Shown one piece after another: positions 32,766 through 42,080 of a stretch of DNA of 64,000 bases (position 1 is its first letter; each line of letters opens with the position of its first letter). This stretch comes from Halomicronema sp. CCY15110 (lineage in GTDB: Bacteria > Cyanobacteriota > Cyanobacteriia > Phormidesmidales > Phormidesmidaceae), in the NCBI RefSeq assembly GCF_016888165.1, contig NZ_JACSWC010000433.1:103368-167367 (forward strand). Direction: 5' to 3'. The translations under genes and the position numbers were made by a program. The notes beneath the pieces were generated by a model. That model saw only the letters and a program-made list of their open reading frames with translations. It was not told where the DNA came from and did no database searches.

Positions 32766-33911
32766 ATGTCTTCTCATCGTCGCGATCCCTACCTTTGGCT
32801 ACATCTGGCGGGTCTGGCTACGGTGCCGCTGTGGTTAGATGTGTGTCTGGCAGGGTTAGCGATCGGCGAGCCTATTGCTCCTCCGTGGCTAGAGATCACG
32901 ACATTGACGTTGATCGGTACGCTGCCAATTCTGTGGCTGCAATTGCGGCGTCCGGTTTATGTCTTTGGTGTGCCGGGGCTCGCCCTGCGCCCTGATCGAC
33001 TGTCGGAAGAGCGGCGACGTTTATTGACTCTCCAGCGAAGTTGGTGGAGTCGAGGGCTGCTTTTACTCACTGCGATAGCGCTTTGGGGGGTTCTGTATCG
33101 TCTGTATCAGATGGCCCCGATGGCGATTGACCTGCCGGGATTAGCGGGTCAATCTCGGGCGACAGGATGGGCGATTTGTGCGGGCGCGTTTGGGCTAGCC
33201 AACTTATTCGCATTAGTGCCTGCGACAGTTGTGCCTCTCTTGCTGGCGTCACCTCGGCAACTGGAAAACACTACACCTTTTGAAGTCAGTCACATTTTGT
33301 CGAAGTTTTTGGTGCTGGGCTTGCGGCTGAGCCGGATTTTGCCCGAGGTCGGCCCAGCAGCGGAGAGCTCGGACTCGGAGTCTATAGCGCCCTCGCTCAA
33401 AGCTGATGCTGGCAGTGGTGACATGCAATCTTTCCTGTTGGGCACGGATGAGGTAGCTGAGGCCCCACCTGAAGAGCCTGACAGTGCTGAATCAAGGGAG
33501 AGTTTTTCGACTGTTTCCTCGCATAAGTTATCCCGTTATGCTCACCACACAGGGTCGTCATCTGATGCTGAAGAAGACAGCATTACTCACACGGCGGCGG
33601 CAGAGTCCAGGGATGGAATGGATGATGACTCGCAGTTGGTCGATATACCGACAACGGCAGCAATAGCTTACAGCCCAGCGCTTCCATACTCCCACTCGGC
33701 TGATGCGATCGCGCGTTTAGAAGAGCCGACTCAGCTCGAGGCTCCACTTCAGAACGCAGAGGCTATCCACACTGATGCCGACATAGCCGAGGAACGGACT
33801 GATGCACTAGATGAGTCTGAGTTGGTAACTCCCCCAGGCAATAGCAACTGTGCATCGGAGCAGTCTATGAATGGTTGGCATTCAGTACATTCAGGTCTAG
33901 ACCCGAGCTAG
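32766..33911 (+). CDS. Low-complexity-tail membrane protein
   Basis: A 381-residue protein starting 5 bp after infB. The conserved N-terminal half has about four membrane helices (DPYLWLHLAGLATVPLWLDV; IGTLPILWLQL; GLLLLTAIALWGVLYRLY; LANLFALVPATVVPLLLA) and a conserved RPVYVFGVPGLALRPDRL loop. From about residue 200 it is a Ser/Glu/Asp/Ala-rich tail without recognisable fold. This matches the cyanobacterial family named for exactly this layout. Function unknown; constant linkage to infB is the main clue. Confidence 0.8.
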   Translation: MSSHRRDPYLWLHLAGLATVPLWLDVCLAGLAIGEPIAPPWLEITTLTLIGTLPILWLQLRRPVYVFGVPGLALRPDRLSEERRRLLTLQRSWWSRGLLLLTAIALWGVLYRLYQMAPMAIDLPGLAGQSRATGWAICAGAFGLANLFALVPATVVPLLLASPRQLENTTPFEVSHILSKFLVLGLRLSRILPEVGPAAESSDSESIAPSLKADAGSGDMQSFLLGTDEVAEAPPEEPDSAESRESFSTVSSHKLSRYAHHTGSSSDAEEDSITHTAAAESRDGMDDDSQLVDIPTTAAIAYSPALPYSHSADAIARLEEPTQLEAPLQNAEAIHTDADIAEERTDALDESELVTPPGNSNCASEQSMNGWHSVHSGLDPS

Positions 33912-34109
33912 ATAAAAGTTAGTCAATGTCATAAATTAAAAACCTGTTTAGGAAATCTTAATTTCCGCCCTAATTTGTCATGAAAGTGTGGTTCTACGCA
34001 CAATGAAGCCGAGATTAGGTGCGTTATGCTGAGGTTGATGAGTTAATGCTGGGCGAGACTATAAAGAGATCCGCTGGGCCAAGACTTAATCACCGTTTGT
34101 TCTCTCACT

Positions 34110-34319
34110 ATGGAAGCGCGTATGGCCAGTTTTCCTTCGGTATCGATGCGCAACGCCTCTGAAGATAGCGAAATTTGGGCTAATCTCAGAGAGGCGATCG
34201 CCAACAGCTCTGGTTTTCAAGGCTGGAAGCAGCAACAATCTACAGATCTTGTCAATTTCTCCCTCGATAAGCAAGTTCGCCTCTATTTGCGTGAAACTTT
34301 AGAAACTCTTGCTTACTAA
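34110..34319 (+). CDS. Small conserved cyanobacterial protein
   Basis: A 69-residue soluble protein (or 65 from ATG 34122, MASFPSVSMR). The ending NFSLDKQVRLYLRETLETLAY is unlike random sequence, codon use matches the neighbours, and a good terminator follows. A TTGATG...TATAAA pair around 34036-34066 is a possible promoter. I do not know the family's function. Confidence 0.6.
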   Translation: MEARMASFPSVSMRNASEDSEIWANLREAIANSSGFQGWKQQQSTDLVNFSLDKQVRLYLRETLETLAY

Positions 34320-34365
34320 CCCTTCATCCTGGGTTGCGGCGTTTAAAACCCATCAGCTTCAGTAG

Positions 34366-34405
34366 CACCCTCGATCTATCGGAGTTTTCCCTAAGGTCGA
34401 GGGTG
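34366..34405 (+). terminator. Stem-loop after the small gene
   Basis: CACCCTCGA (34366-34374) pairs with TCGAGGGTG (34397-34405), a perfect 9-bp stem with a 22-nt loop, followed by TTGTTCT. It lies 46 nt after the stop. Confidence 0.65.
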
Positions 34406-34574
34406 TTGTTCTGGGGGCAACGCTACTTGATGTCAAGCGTTGCTGATGGATGGTTTGCGAATGCTACAGAACAGCCGCTACGGCTCGATCCCCCGCTATG
34501 GCGACCCTCTGGGGCAGATCAGCTCGATTGCCAGCTGAGCATGTGTCAAGTAATGCAGCATCGTGTTGGCCGGA

Positions 34575-35033
34575 TCACCCTGCTAGCTTGGCTTTGACCA
34601 GGGCCTGTACTTTACCTCCATCAGCACGGCCTTGCAGTTCTTTCATGGCTGGCCCCATCACTTTGCCCATGTCTTTGGCTGACGCGGCTCCGGTTTTCGT
34701 AATTAGGCCGTCGATGATCGCCTCAATTTCGGCGTCAGAGACTTGCGTGGGCAGGTACTCTTCAATGATGGCGAGTTCGGCAGCTTCTTTATCAGCCAGG
34801 TCGGTACGGTTGGCATCGGTGTATTGCGTGATCGCATCTTTGCGCTGCTTGGCCAATCGGGTCAAAATGCCCAGCTCAGCCTCTTCAGTCAGCCCCTCCT
34901 GTCCCTTGCCCCGTGCCGTACTTTCATCTTCGAGGATGACCTTTTTGATGCTGCGCACCGTTTCCAGTCGTAGTTTATCCTTGGCCTTCATCGCGGTTTT
35001 GATGTCTTCAGAAATGCGGTCTTTGAGGCTCAT
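34575..35033 (-). CDS. GatB/YqeY domain-containing protein
   Basis: A 152-residue YqeY-like protein: MSLKDRISEDIKTAMKAKDK, LRLETVRSIKKVILEDE, EEYLPTQVSDAEIEAII and MGKVMGPAMKELQGRADG. The domain is shared with the tail of GatB, suggesting contact with tRNA or amidotransferase, but the stand-alone role is not established. ATG 35033 gives the conserved start; the 9-residue extension to 35060 is not conserved. Confidence 0.93.
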   Translation of the reverse strand: MSLKDRISEDIKTAMKAKDKLRLETVRSIKKVILEDESTARGKGQEGLTEEAELGILTRLAKQRKDAITQYTDANRTDLADKEAAELAIIEEYLPTQVSDAEIEAIIDGLITKTGAASAKDMGKVMGPAMKELQGRADGGKVQALVKAKLAG

Positions 35034-35106
35034 GATGGTAATTGGTTGAACAAAATCCATTCTTTATCGTAGCGATCGCCTCCTATCTCGTCTATCACTG
35101 CGATCG

Positions 35107-36222
35107 CTATTCCGATTGGCTCGCGGCTTCAATGGCTGGTTCCGTTTCGGATGCCAGAGAGATGGTGGCGTTTTCCGGCGAGTCCGCCCGACTGATATCT
35201 AAGATGTCAATAATCCAGGCTTCCTCGATCCAAGTTTTGCACACTACCGCCAGAGGCAGCGCCAAAATCAACCCGACCGGCCCTAAAAAGTTGGCAAAGA
35301 AGATTTGCACCACCAACGTTGCGGCGGGCAGCAGCGACACTTGCTTGCGCATCATCATCGGGCTGAACCAATAGCTTTCGAGGTTTTGAATGACCACGTA
35401 GAGAATGAGCACGGCGATCGCGCTGCCAAAAGATTGCGACAGCGCCACAATGATGGGAAAAATTGCGCTTAGGGCCGGGCCAATATTGGGAATAAAGTTA
35501 AACAGTCCCGCCAGCATGGCATTGGGGAAGGGATAGGGGACTCGCAGCACTACCAACCCCACAAAACTCAGGGTTGCCACAAACACCGAATTGACCGAGA
35601 CGCCCCCCAGCCAGGACAGCAGCGACCATTCACATTTCGACAAAATCTCATCGGCCCGCCGCCGATAGTGTGACGGAAACAGTCGCAGCAGCAGGTTGCG
35701 ATAGGCGGTGGGATCACTCAGGAACATCATCGTGAGCACAAACAGCAGCAAAACCTGCAGGATGGTCACGACCGAACCCGAGAAAAAGCTAACGAAGTTC
35801 CCAAAGAACTGACCGCTAAATGACAGAAACTGCTGGATCAGATTGTTCAGCCGGGGGAGTTCAAATTCGGTGAAAAATTCGGGTACCCAGTCGGGGGGCG
35901 TTTCTGACAACCCGGTCACCCACCCATCCAGGCGATTGAACCCCTGGGGCACCAGTGCCAGCAACTGCTCAAACTGGTTGGCAAACAACGGTACGACCAG
36001 GACGCTAAACAGCGCCAGGCAGATGAGCACAATTCCCATGGACATGAGCACGGCCCGCGATCGCGGCAAATTGTACCGCTGCATGAAGCGCCGCACCAAA
36101 CTGTTGAGGGCAATGGCTAAGACAATTGCGGCAAACACTAGCAGCAAAATGCCGCGAAACTGCCAAAGAATAATCAAAGACAGTACGAAACAGATGAGGC
36201 TAATCCAATCTGAAAGTTTCAC
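35107..36222 (-). CDS. AI-2E family transporter (PerM/TqsA-like)
   Basis: A 371-residue permease. GTG 36222 is chosen because GGAGGAG sits about 8-9 nt upstream, while the open frame to 36249 would place it inside the gene. It has the family's eight-helix layout: two N-terminal helices, a large loop (QFEQLLALVPQGFNRLDG), then VNSVFVATLSFVGLVVLRVPYP region, the conserved FNFIPNIGPALSAIFPIIVA and the last helices ending GLILALPLAVVCKTW. Family members export AI-2, auxin-like compounds or Na+/H+; substrate unknown. Confidence 0.9.
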   Translation of the reverse strand: MKLSDWISLICFVLSLIILWQFRGILLLVFAAIVLAIALNSLVRRFMQRYNLPRSRAVLMSMGIVLICLALFSVLVVPLFANQFEQLLALVPQGFNRLDGWVTGLSETPPDWVPEFFTEFELPRLNNLIQQFLSFSGQFFGNFVSFFSGSVVTILQVLLLFVLTMMFLSDPTAYRNLLLRLFPSHYRRRADEILSKCEWSLLSWLGGVSVNSVFVATLSFVGLVVLRVPYPFPNAMLAGLFNFIPNIGPALSAIFPIIVALSQSFGSAIAVLILYVVIQNLESYWFSPMMMRKQVSLLPAATLVVQIFFANFLGPVGLILALPLAVVCKTWIEEAWIIDILDISRADSPENATISLASETEPAIEAASQSE

Positions 36223-36313
36223 AGCATCACTCCTCCAGCACATCGGCATGACTGGATTCTACGCGACTCTTGGAAAGTTGCGCGGCAAATGAGTCACAAT
36301 GCGCGGTCACACG

Positions 36314-39300
36314 TTAAGCGCTGAAGTATTTGGCCACGGGATGGTAAGTGATGATCGCGGTGGTTGACTGTTCGGGATAGAGCTGTTCACTCTCGTCCAT
36401 GTGCATGCCGATGCGATCGGTCTTGAGCAAGTCGAGCTGAATAAACTGATCGGGAATGTGGGGACAGGCGGGGTAGCCAAAGCTGTAGCGCGATCCCTGA
36501 TAGCGCTGCTGGAGGATCTCGCGGAGGGTATCGGGTTCGCGATCGCCGTAGCCTAGTTCCTGCCGGATGCGGGCATGGCACCATTCCGCCATCGCTTCCG
36601 CCGTCTGCACCGACAGCCCGTAGTAGTAGAGATAGTCGGTGTACTGATCGGCCTGAAACAGCTTTTGGGCAAATTCTGTCGCAATTTCGCCCACCGTTAC
36701 CGCCTGCATGGGAAACACGTCAAATTCGCCCGGCTTCGCCTGATCCTTGGGCAAGAAGAAGTCAGCGATACAGAGGCGGCGCAGGGATTTTTGGCGGGGA
36801 AAGGTGAAGGTCGCGATCGGGTCGGGCAACGCCGAAATAGTTTTCGCCACCTCCGGATGGGTCACTAGCTCAGAATCGTAGATGTGCAGCGAATTTCCCT
36901 CTGCTAAACAGGGGAAGTAGCCATAGACAATCTGCGGATGCAACAGCTTTTCGGCCAGAATGCGAGCTTTCCACTTGTCCAGGATCGGATGCACGGTTTC
37001 CTGCAAAAAGGCATCGTACTCTTCCCGCGACTGCTCTTTGGGCTTGCGGAACTGCCACTGCCCGACGAATAGCGCCTGCAAATCCAAATACGAAAGCACT
37101 TCGTCCAGGGGAATGTCCTCGGGATTGAGAATTTTGGTGCCCCAGAACGGCGGTTGGGGCCGGGGGATGTTGATCTCGACCGCGTCGGAGCGGGTGGTGT
37201 CCTGGGTGGCTGGGTGGCTGGGTGGCTGGGTGGCTGGGTCTTCAGCAACCGTTTCTACCTCCTCCGAATTTTGCATTTCTAATTTGGCATTTTGAATTTC
37301 TGCTGCCGCTTCATCCAAAAAGCCCTGGAGATCATCCCAGTTCCCCGCTGACTTCGCGGGCATGAGCTTGTCCATGAAGTGCAGGTCGGCGAAGGCGTCT
37401 TTGCCGTAGACGACCTTGCCGTTGTAGGTGTTCTGGCAGTCTTCGTAGACGAATTTGGGGGTGAGGGCCGCGCCGCCGAGGATGACGGGCACACTGATGC
37501 CCGCTTCGTTGAAGGTGGCCAGGTTGTCTTTCATGAAGGCGGTGGATTTCACCAGCAGACCGCTCATGGCGATGCAGTCGGCGTGGTGCTCGCGGTACGC
37601 CTGGATGATGTTCTCCACGGGCTGCTTAATGCCCAGGTTGACCACCTTGTAGCCGTTGTTGGAAAGAATGATGTCCACCAGGTTTTTGCCGATGTCGTGC
37701 ACGTCGCCCTTGACCGTGGCGATGATGAAGATGCCCTTGCCCGAGTCGTCGTCATCCTCGGATTTCTCCATGAAGGGCTCCAGATAGGCGACGGCGGCTT
37801 TCATAGTCTGGGCGGATTGCAGTACGAATGGCAGCTGCATCTGCCCGGAGCCGAACAGTTCACCGACGACCTTCATGCCGTCGAGCAAAAAGGTGTTGAT
37901 GATGTGGAGGGGTTCGTACTGTTTCAGGGCATTGGCCAGGGCGTCTTCCAGACCGATGCGTTCGCCGTCGATGATGTGCTGCTTGAGCTGTTCTTCGATG
38001 GGCAGGTCTTTGGCGATCGCCTCTTTCTTCTTCAGGCTTTTGCCTTCAAACAGCGTGGTCAGCTTCGTCAGGGGATCGTAAGTGACAATATCGCCGTCGT
38101 AATCCCGGTTGTCGTAGATCAGGTCGCGGCAAATCTTTTGGTGATCGGGATCGATCTTAGCGAGGGGCAGAATTTTGGCGGCGCTGACGATCGCCCCATC
38201 CAACCCCACCTGCATCGCTTCGTGCAAAAACACGGAGTTTAGCGTCACCCGCGCCGCCGGATTCAGACCAAAGGACACGTTGGACACCCCCAGCATGATG
38301 TGGCAGCCGGGCAGATTTTCACGGATCAGGCGAATCGATTCGATGGTCTCTTTGCCGTTTACCCGGTCTTCTTCGATGCCGGTAGAGATGGGCAGTGCCA
38401 AGGTATCGAAGAATAGCTCGCGGGCCGGAATGCCGTACTCCAACGCATCGCGATAGGCGCGTTGGGCAATCTGGAATTTCTTCTCCGCCGTCCGGGCCAT
38501 GCCATCTTCGTCGATAGTGCCGACCACGATGCCCGCGCCGTAAGTCTTTGCCAGCTCCAGCACCTTGAAGAAGCGATCGTCGCCGTCTTCGTAGTTGGTG
38601 GAGTTGAGGATGCACTTGCCCCCCGCCACCTTCAGCCCTGCTTCCATTTTTTGCCACTCGGTAGAGTCGAGCATCAGCGGCAGGGTGACGTTGGTGACCA
38701 GGCGGGAGACGAGTTCGTGCATGTCGCGCTCGCCATCGCGGCCCACATAGTCCACGTTCACATCGAGGACGTGGGCTCCCTCTTTCACCTGCGATCGCGC
38801 CAGCGCCACCAGTCCATCCCAGTCTTCGGCATTCAGCATCGTGCGGCACTTCTTGGAACCGCTGGCATTCAACCGCTCCCCCACAATCAGGAAAGAATTG
38901 TCCTGGTCGTAGGGCTGGGGGCTGTAGATGGACGCGGAAGAGGGGATGTAGTTGAAGGCCGGACGGGGGTCGGGGTGGCTGGGGGTCGGGGTGACTGGGT
39001 GACTGGGTGACTCGGTTACGCTGCTACCCTCATACCCTACTACCCTCATACCCTCACACCCTCTCACGGGTCGTTCCTTCGGGTGCAGATCCTTCGACAG
39101 CTCCGCCAGTTGGGCGATGTGCTCCGGTCGGGTGCCGCAGCAGCCGCCGATGACCTGCACGCCGAGATCTTCCACAAAGTGCATCAGCGCCATGCGCAGC
39201 GCCATCGGGGAAAGGTGATAGACGGCTTGGCCGCCGACGTTTTCCGGCAGTCCCGCGTTGGGAATGCAGGAAATGGCGAAGGGGGACTGCTCGGCCAGAT

Positions 39301-40021
39301 GCTTGACGTGGTCTTTCATCAAGTCGGGGCCGGTGGCGCAGTTCAGGCCCAGAATGTCGATGGGGTAGGGTTCGAGAATGGCGAGGGCGGCGGCCATTTC
39401 GGTGCCGACGAGCATGGTGCCCTGCTGCTCCATCGTGACGGAGACCATGATGGGCAGGCGATCGCCCGTTTCCTCAAACGCTTCTTCGATGCCGTTCAGC
39501 GCCGCTTTGATTTGCAGCACGTCCTGGCAGGTTTCCACCAGCATCAGATCGACGCCGCCGTCGATGAGTCCTTTCGCCTGCTCAACGTAGGCGGCTTTCA
39601 GCGTATCGAAGTCGATGTGGCCGAGGGTGGGCAGCTTGGTGCCAGGCCCCATGGAACCGGCGACGAAGCGGGGTTTGGCGGGGGTCGAAAATTCAGCGGC
39701 GACGCTTTTCGCGAGTTCGGCAGCGGCTTTGTTGAGTTCGTAGGCTCGGTCGGCCAGGTCATATTCCGCCAGCACGATGGAGGTACCGCCGAAGGTGTCG
39801 GTTTCGATGACGTCGGCCCCGGCTTCTAAAAAGCCGCGATGCACTTTGGCGACGGCTTCGGGCTTGGTAAACACCAGATACTCGTTACAGCCTTCATACT
39901 CTGGGCCACCAAAATCTTCGGCGGTCAGATTTTGCACTTGCAGGTTGGTGCCCATTGCGCCGTCAAATACCACAACGGGGCGATCGGGGCGATGAAGGTG
40001 CTGTAAAAAGGCGTGGGTCAT
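36314..40021 (-). CDS. metH: Cobalamin-dependent methionine synthase
   Basis: A 1235-residue enzyme that transfers the methyl of methyl-tetrahydrofolate to homocysteine. Order: homocysteine domain (about 1-320; zinc ligands in LNCATGP and [10 protein letters not shown]), pterin domain (about 375-640), B12 cap and B12-binding domain (about 665-900; [10 protein letters not shown], cobalt ligand His775), AdoMet reactivation domain (about 945-1235; ending [20 protein letters not shown]). Two interdomain linkers are unusual: about 320-353 and 907-941 are encoded by short tandem repeats. No cobalamin riboswitch was recognised upstream. Confidence 0.96.
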   Translation of the reverse strand: MTHAFLQHLHRPDRPVVVFDGAMGTNLQVQNLTAEDFGGPEYEGCNEYLVFTKPEAVAKVHRGFLEAGADVIETDTFGGTSIVLAEYDLADRAYELNKAAAELAKSVAAEFSTPAKPRFVAGSMGPGTKLPTLGHIDFDTLKAAYVEQAKGLIDGGVDLMLVETCQDVLQIKAALNGIEEAFEETGDRLPIMVSVTMEQQGTMLVGTEMAAALAILEPYPIDILGLNCATGPDLMKDHVKHLAEQSPFAISCIPNAGLPENVGGQAVYHLSPMALRMALMHFVEDLGVQVIGGCCGTRPEHIAQLAELSKDLHPKERPVRGCEGMRVVGYEGSSVTESPSHPVTPTPSHPDPRPAFNYIPSSASIYSPQPYDQDNSFLIVGERLNASGSKKCRTMLNAEDWDGLVALARSQVKEGAHVLDVNVDYVGRDGERDMHELVSRLVTNVTLPLMLDSTEWQKMEAGLKVAGGKCILNSTNYEDGDDRFFKVLELAKTYGAGIVVGTIDEDGMARTAEKKFQIAQRAYRDALEYGIPARELFFDTLALPISTGIEEDRVNGKETIESIRLIRENLPGCHIMLGVSNVSFGLNPAARVTLNSVFLHEAMQVGLDGAIVSAAKILPLAKIDPDHQKICRDLIYDNRDYDGDIVTYDPLTKLTTLFEGKSLKKKEAIAKDLPIEEQLKQHIIDGERIGLEDALANALKQYEPLHIINTFLLDGMKVVGELFGSGQMQLPFVLQSAQTMKAAVAYLEPFMEKSEDDDDSGKGIFIIATVKGDVHDIGKNLVDIILSNNGYKVVNLGIKQPVENIIQAYREHHADCIAMSGLLVKSTAFMKDNLATFNEAGISVPVILGGAALTPKFVYEDCQNTYNGKVVYGKDAFADLHFMDKLMPAKSAGNWDDLQGFLDEAAAEIQNAKLEMQNSEEVETVAEDPATQPPSHPATQDTTRSDAVEINIPRPQPPFWGTKILNPEDIPLDEVLSYLDLQALFVGQWQFRKPKEQSREEYDAFLQETVHPILDKWKARILAEKLLHPQIVYGYFPCLAEGNSLHIYDSELVTHPEVAKTISALPDPIATFTFPRQKSLRRLCIADFFLPKDQAKPGEFDVFPMQAVTVGEIATEFAQKLFQADQYTDYLYYYGLSVQTAEAMAEWCHARIRQELGYGDREPDTLREILQQRYQGSRYSFGYPACPHIPDQFIQLDLLKTDRIGMHMDESEQLYPEQSTTAIITYHPVAKYFSA
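37202..37240. repeat. Tandem octamer CTGGGTGG inside metH
   Basis: Four exact copies plus seven bases of CTGGGTGG. On the coding strand it reads [12 protein letters not shown] in the linker between the B12 and AdoMet domains. Eight is not a multiple of three, so gain or loss of one unit would shift the frame. Confidence 0.9.
38993..39064. repeat. Two tandem octamer arrays inside metH
   Basis: GACTGGGT about three times (38993-39016), then TACCCTCA-type octamers five times with variation (39025-39064). They encode the linker between homocysteine and pterin domains (residues about 320-345: [18 protein letters not shown]). Such octamers normally lie between genes. Confidence 0.85.
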
Positions 40022-40153
40022 AGCAGAAGCGTCAGCCGTAGGTGATGGTCAAAAAAATCGCGATAAAATCCATTTTTACACGATTGTTTAGGCGATGCAG
40101 GTTCTCCCAGTGAATGCTGCTTAAAATCGAGTCAGTGATTTGGTGATGGCCCG

Positions 40154-40530
40154 ATGATGGCGTCTCCCATACTGACGCCGGATGAGTGTCTGGGTCTAGA
40201 AGCGGAGAGCCCGAACATATTGATGGCTAAGCGTTTTCGATGGCGGGGGCGAGCGATGTGCCTGTCGCGATCGCGGTCAACCTTTTCGCCCTCTTGCGCA
40301 GTCACGTTCGGGGGACGGGATGTCGGGTTTACATTGCTGCTATGAAAGTGCGCGTTGAAGCACGGAACTGCCTCTACTATCCTGATGTGGTGGTCACCTG
40401 TGACGCGGAGACCTCGACCTACAAGCGCTTGCCGCAGCTAATGGTGGCGGTGTTGTCGGACTCAACGGCAGCCTTCGATTTTCCTTCAGAGACGCTGCGC
40501 GATCGCCGACCACCAAAGTCTCGAGGTGTT
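40154..40530 (+). pseudogene. Decayed Uma2-family endonuclease
   Basis: Two frames hold pieces of one Uma2 (DUF820) protein. Frame 1 from ATG 40154: PILTPDECLGLEAESP. Frame 2 from 40240: MAGASDVPVAIAVNLFALL, VRGTGCRVYIAAMKVRVEA, LYYPDVVVTCD, YKRLPQLMVAVLSDSTAAFD. The segment joining them has a frameshift and small deletion, and the expected RGDKFADYR end is missing. Uma2 proteins are PD-(D/E)XK-like and abundant in cyanobacteria. The copy is not functional. Confidence 0.75.
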
Positions 40531-40706
40531 CGAGGATGTGATTGAGGGTGATGACGAGGGCGAGATCGTTGTAGTCGCGCTCTTTTGGGGTGAAGGGTCC
40601 CCGGCGCGGAGTTTCTGAGCAGGTTTTACATGCCAGTGATGGTCATGTCGGGATGAGCGGCCTGCGTCAACAGCACCATCACCAGGCTTGCACTCTCACC
40701 GGACAT
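40490..40706 (-). pseudogene. Unidentified antisense coding remnant
   Basis: On the minus strand, ATG 40706 opens MSGESASLVMVLLTQAAHP and stops at TAA (40626-40628) after 26 residues. Past that stop (NLLRNSAPGT) and one frameshift, protein-like sequence resumes: FTPKERDYNDLALVITLNHI and LEHLETLVVGDR. The amino-acid make-up suggests a once-real small gene with one nonsense and one frameshift change. Family not recognised. It runs into the end of the Uma2 relic. Confidence 0.45.
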
Positions 40707-40908
40707 CGTGTAATTTTGTTGCACGGGGAATGATTCTAGGTGGGGAAGAGAGAAGTTGCCGCTTCTCTCTTCCCCTCATCATCCCGCTTAGTGCGAGTAA
40801 GTCGGGATGACTGGAATCTATTGTATTTCCGCTGTGTTGTCCTTACGTCTCAATCAGGGATCTGGAGAGTTCCCCGTTTTCCTTCAACCCGAAACCGGAG
40901 ACACCCGT

Positions 40909-41142
40909 ATGTTTCAACCACCCACCGGGGCAGTGCAGACTGCACCCCAGTTTAATTTACCTGCCTTTAATCAAGAGGCCGTGCGCCATATTTTGCTGGG
41001 CGATTATGGCGCGATTGTCGACAGCATTAACCGCATGACTGTGCTCGGCTACTGCGAAAGACTCGCTTGGAGCGAACCGCTCCCGACCGGGCGTCATGGT
41101 GAGTACATCAGCGTCATGACCCGCAAGCGCACTCTGTCGTAA
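40909..41142 (+). CDS. Small conserved hypothetical protein
   Basis: A 77-residue protein. ATG 40909 has GGAG at 40897-40900; the open frame further upstream is not convincing. Sequence includes FNQEAVRHILLGDYGAIVDS and ends SVMTRKRTLS. It appears well folded (alpha then beta) and codon use is normal. I think it is a cyanobacterial conserved protein of unknown function; no motif suggests catalysis. Confidence 0.65.
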   Translation: MFQPPTGAVQTAPQFNLPAFNQEAVRHILLGDYGAIVDSINRMTVLGYCERLAWSEPLPTGRHGEYISVMTRKRTLS

Positions 41143-41193
41143 CCAAGCTGCCGCAGAATCCCGGTTTCGTAACTAGGCGTTGCCCCAATGGGG

Positions 41194-41210
41194 GGCTCGC
41201 GATCCGAGCC
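41194..41210 (+). terminator. Possible hairpin after the 77-aa gene
   Basis: GGCTCG (41194-41199) pairs with CGAGCC (41205-41210). The adjacent GCCCC/GGGGC pair overlaps it, so alternative folds exist. No U-tract, so termination is uncertain. Confidence 0.35.
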
Positions 41211-41261
41211 ACCGGGGTTCTTCCCCGCCCTCGCTGATTTGCGCCACACTAGAGCAGAAGA

Positions 41262-42080
41262 ATGAGCGGAGCGATCGCGATGGCATGGCGTGAGGTATCG
41301 GGCAATTGGCTATACGTGCCGCAGAGTCCCCGAGCCATCATTCACTTTCTGGGTGGGGCGTTTGTGGCGGCTGCTCCCAACGTGACCTACAAGCTATTGC
41401 TAGAGGCGCTGGGCCAGCGGGGCTATGTGATTGTGGCGACCCCGTTTATCAACACCTTTGACCACAAAGCGATCGCCCACGAAGTGCTCGTCACCTTTGA
41501 CCAAGCTCGGTACTATCTCGAAAATCGCGTCACCCTGAAACGCCTCCCCATTTATGGCCTGGGCCACAGCATGGGCTGCAAAGTTCATCTACTCATCAAC
41601 AGCCTGTACGAAGTCGAGCGGGCTGGCAACATATTCATGGCGTTCAACAACTACTCGGCACAGCGCTCGATTCCCTTTTTAGAGCAGATGATGGCCTTTA
41701 CCCCGGTTAAAGAGGCGATGACCACCATGGAATTCACTCCCTCGCCGGCGGAGACGCTGGAGTTAATCGATCGCTACTACCCCGTTGAGCGCAACCTGCT
41801 AATCAAATTCCGTAAAGACGACCTCGATCAGACCCGGCCCTTGCATGAGGTGCTGTATCACCACTTTGCCGACCTGACGACGGTGCAAATTTTGGCTGGC
41901 ACTCACACCACCCCCATGGCCCAAGATTTGTCCTGGCAGCCGGGGCGGCAGTTCAGCGCGTTGGATGCGATCGGGCAGTTTGTTAAACAAGAATTCACCC
42001 GTGACCTCCGACAATTAGAAGACACCATTCTCATGTGGCTGAATCCCCTCGGGGCTATGCGATCGCGCCGCGATTTCTAA
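41262..42080 (+). CDS. DUF1350 family protein (alpha/beta-hydrolase-like)
   Basis: A 272-residue protein of a family found in cyanobacteria and plastids. Typical features: VPQSPRAIIHFLGGAFVAAA, GYVIVATPFINTFDHKAIA, the nucleophile-elbow-like GLGHSMGCKVHLLI and the late His in LAGTHTTPM. The fold resembles alpha/beta hydrolases, with Ser in GHSMG; activity is unproven. ATG 41280 (MAWREVSGNW) is an equally good start. Confidence 0.88.
   Translation: MSGAIAMAWREVSGNWLYVPQSPRAIIHFLGGAFVAAAPNVTYKLLLEALGQRGYVIVATPFINTFDHKAIAHEVLVTFDQARYYLENRVTLKRLPIYGLGHSMGCKVHLLINSLYEVERAGNIFMAFNNYSAQRSIPFLEQMMAFTPVKEAMTTMEFTPSPAETLELIDRYYPVERNLLIKFRKDDLDQTRPLHEVLYHHFADLTTVQILAGTHTTPMAQDLSWQPGRQFSALDAIGQFVKQEFTRDLRQLEDTILMWLNPLGAMRSRRDF

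Noticed and set aside
34450..35049. 199-codon frame opposite yqeY
   Set aside because: The YqeY product is clearly recognisable on the minus strand; this frame is Ser/Ala-rich shadow.
37202..37240. CRISPR-like periodic repeat
   Set aside because: The unit is 8 bp with no spacers; it is a simple tandem array within a coding linker.
37379..38242. 287-codon open frame opposite metH
   Set aside because: It lies wholly inside metH on the other strand; its composition mirrors metH codons and it has no motif. The same applies to 39083-39829.
40022..40153. Cobalamin riboswitch before metH
   Set aside because: No B12 box or the expected multi-stem leader is visible in the 130 bp upstream on the coding strand.
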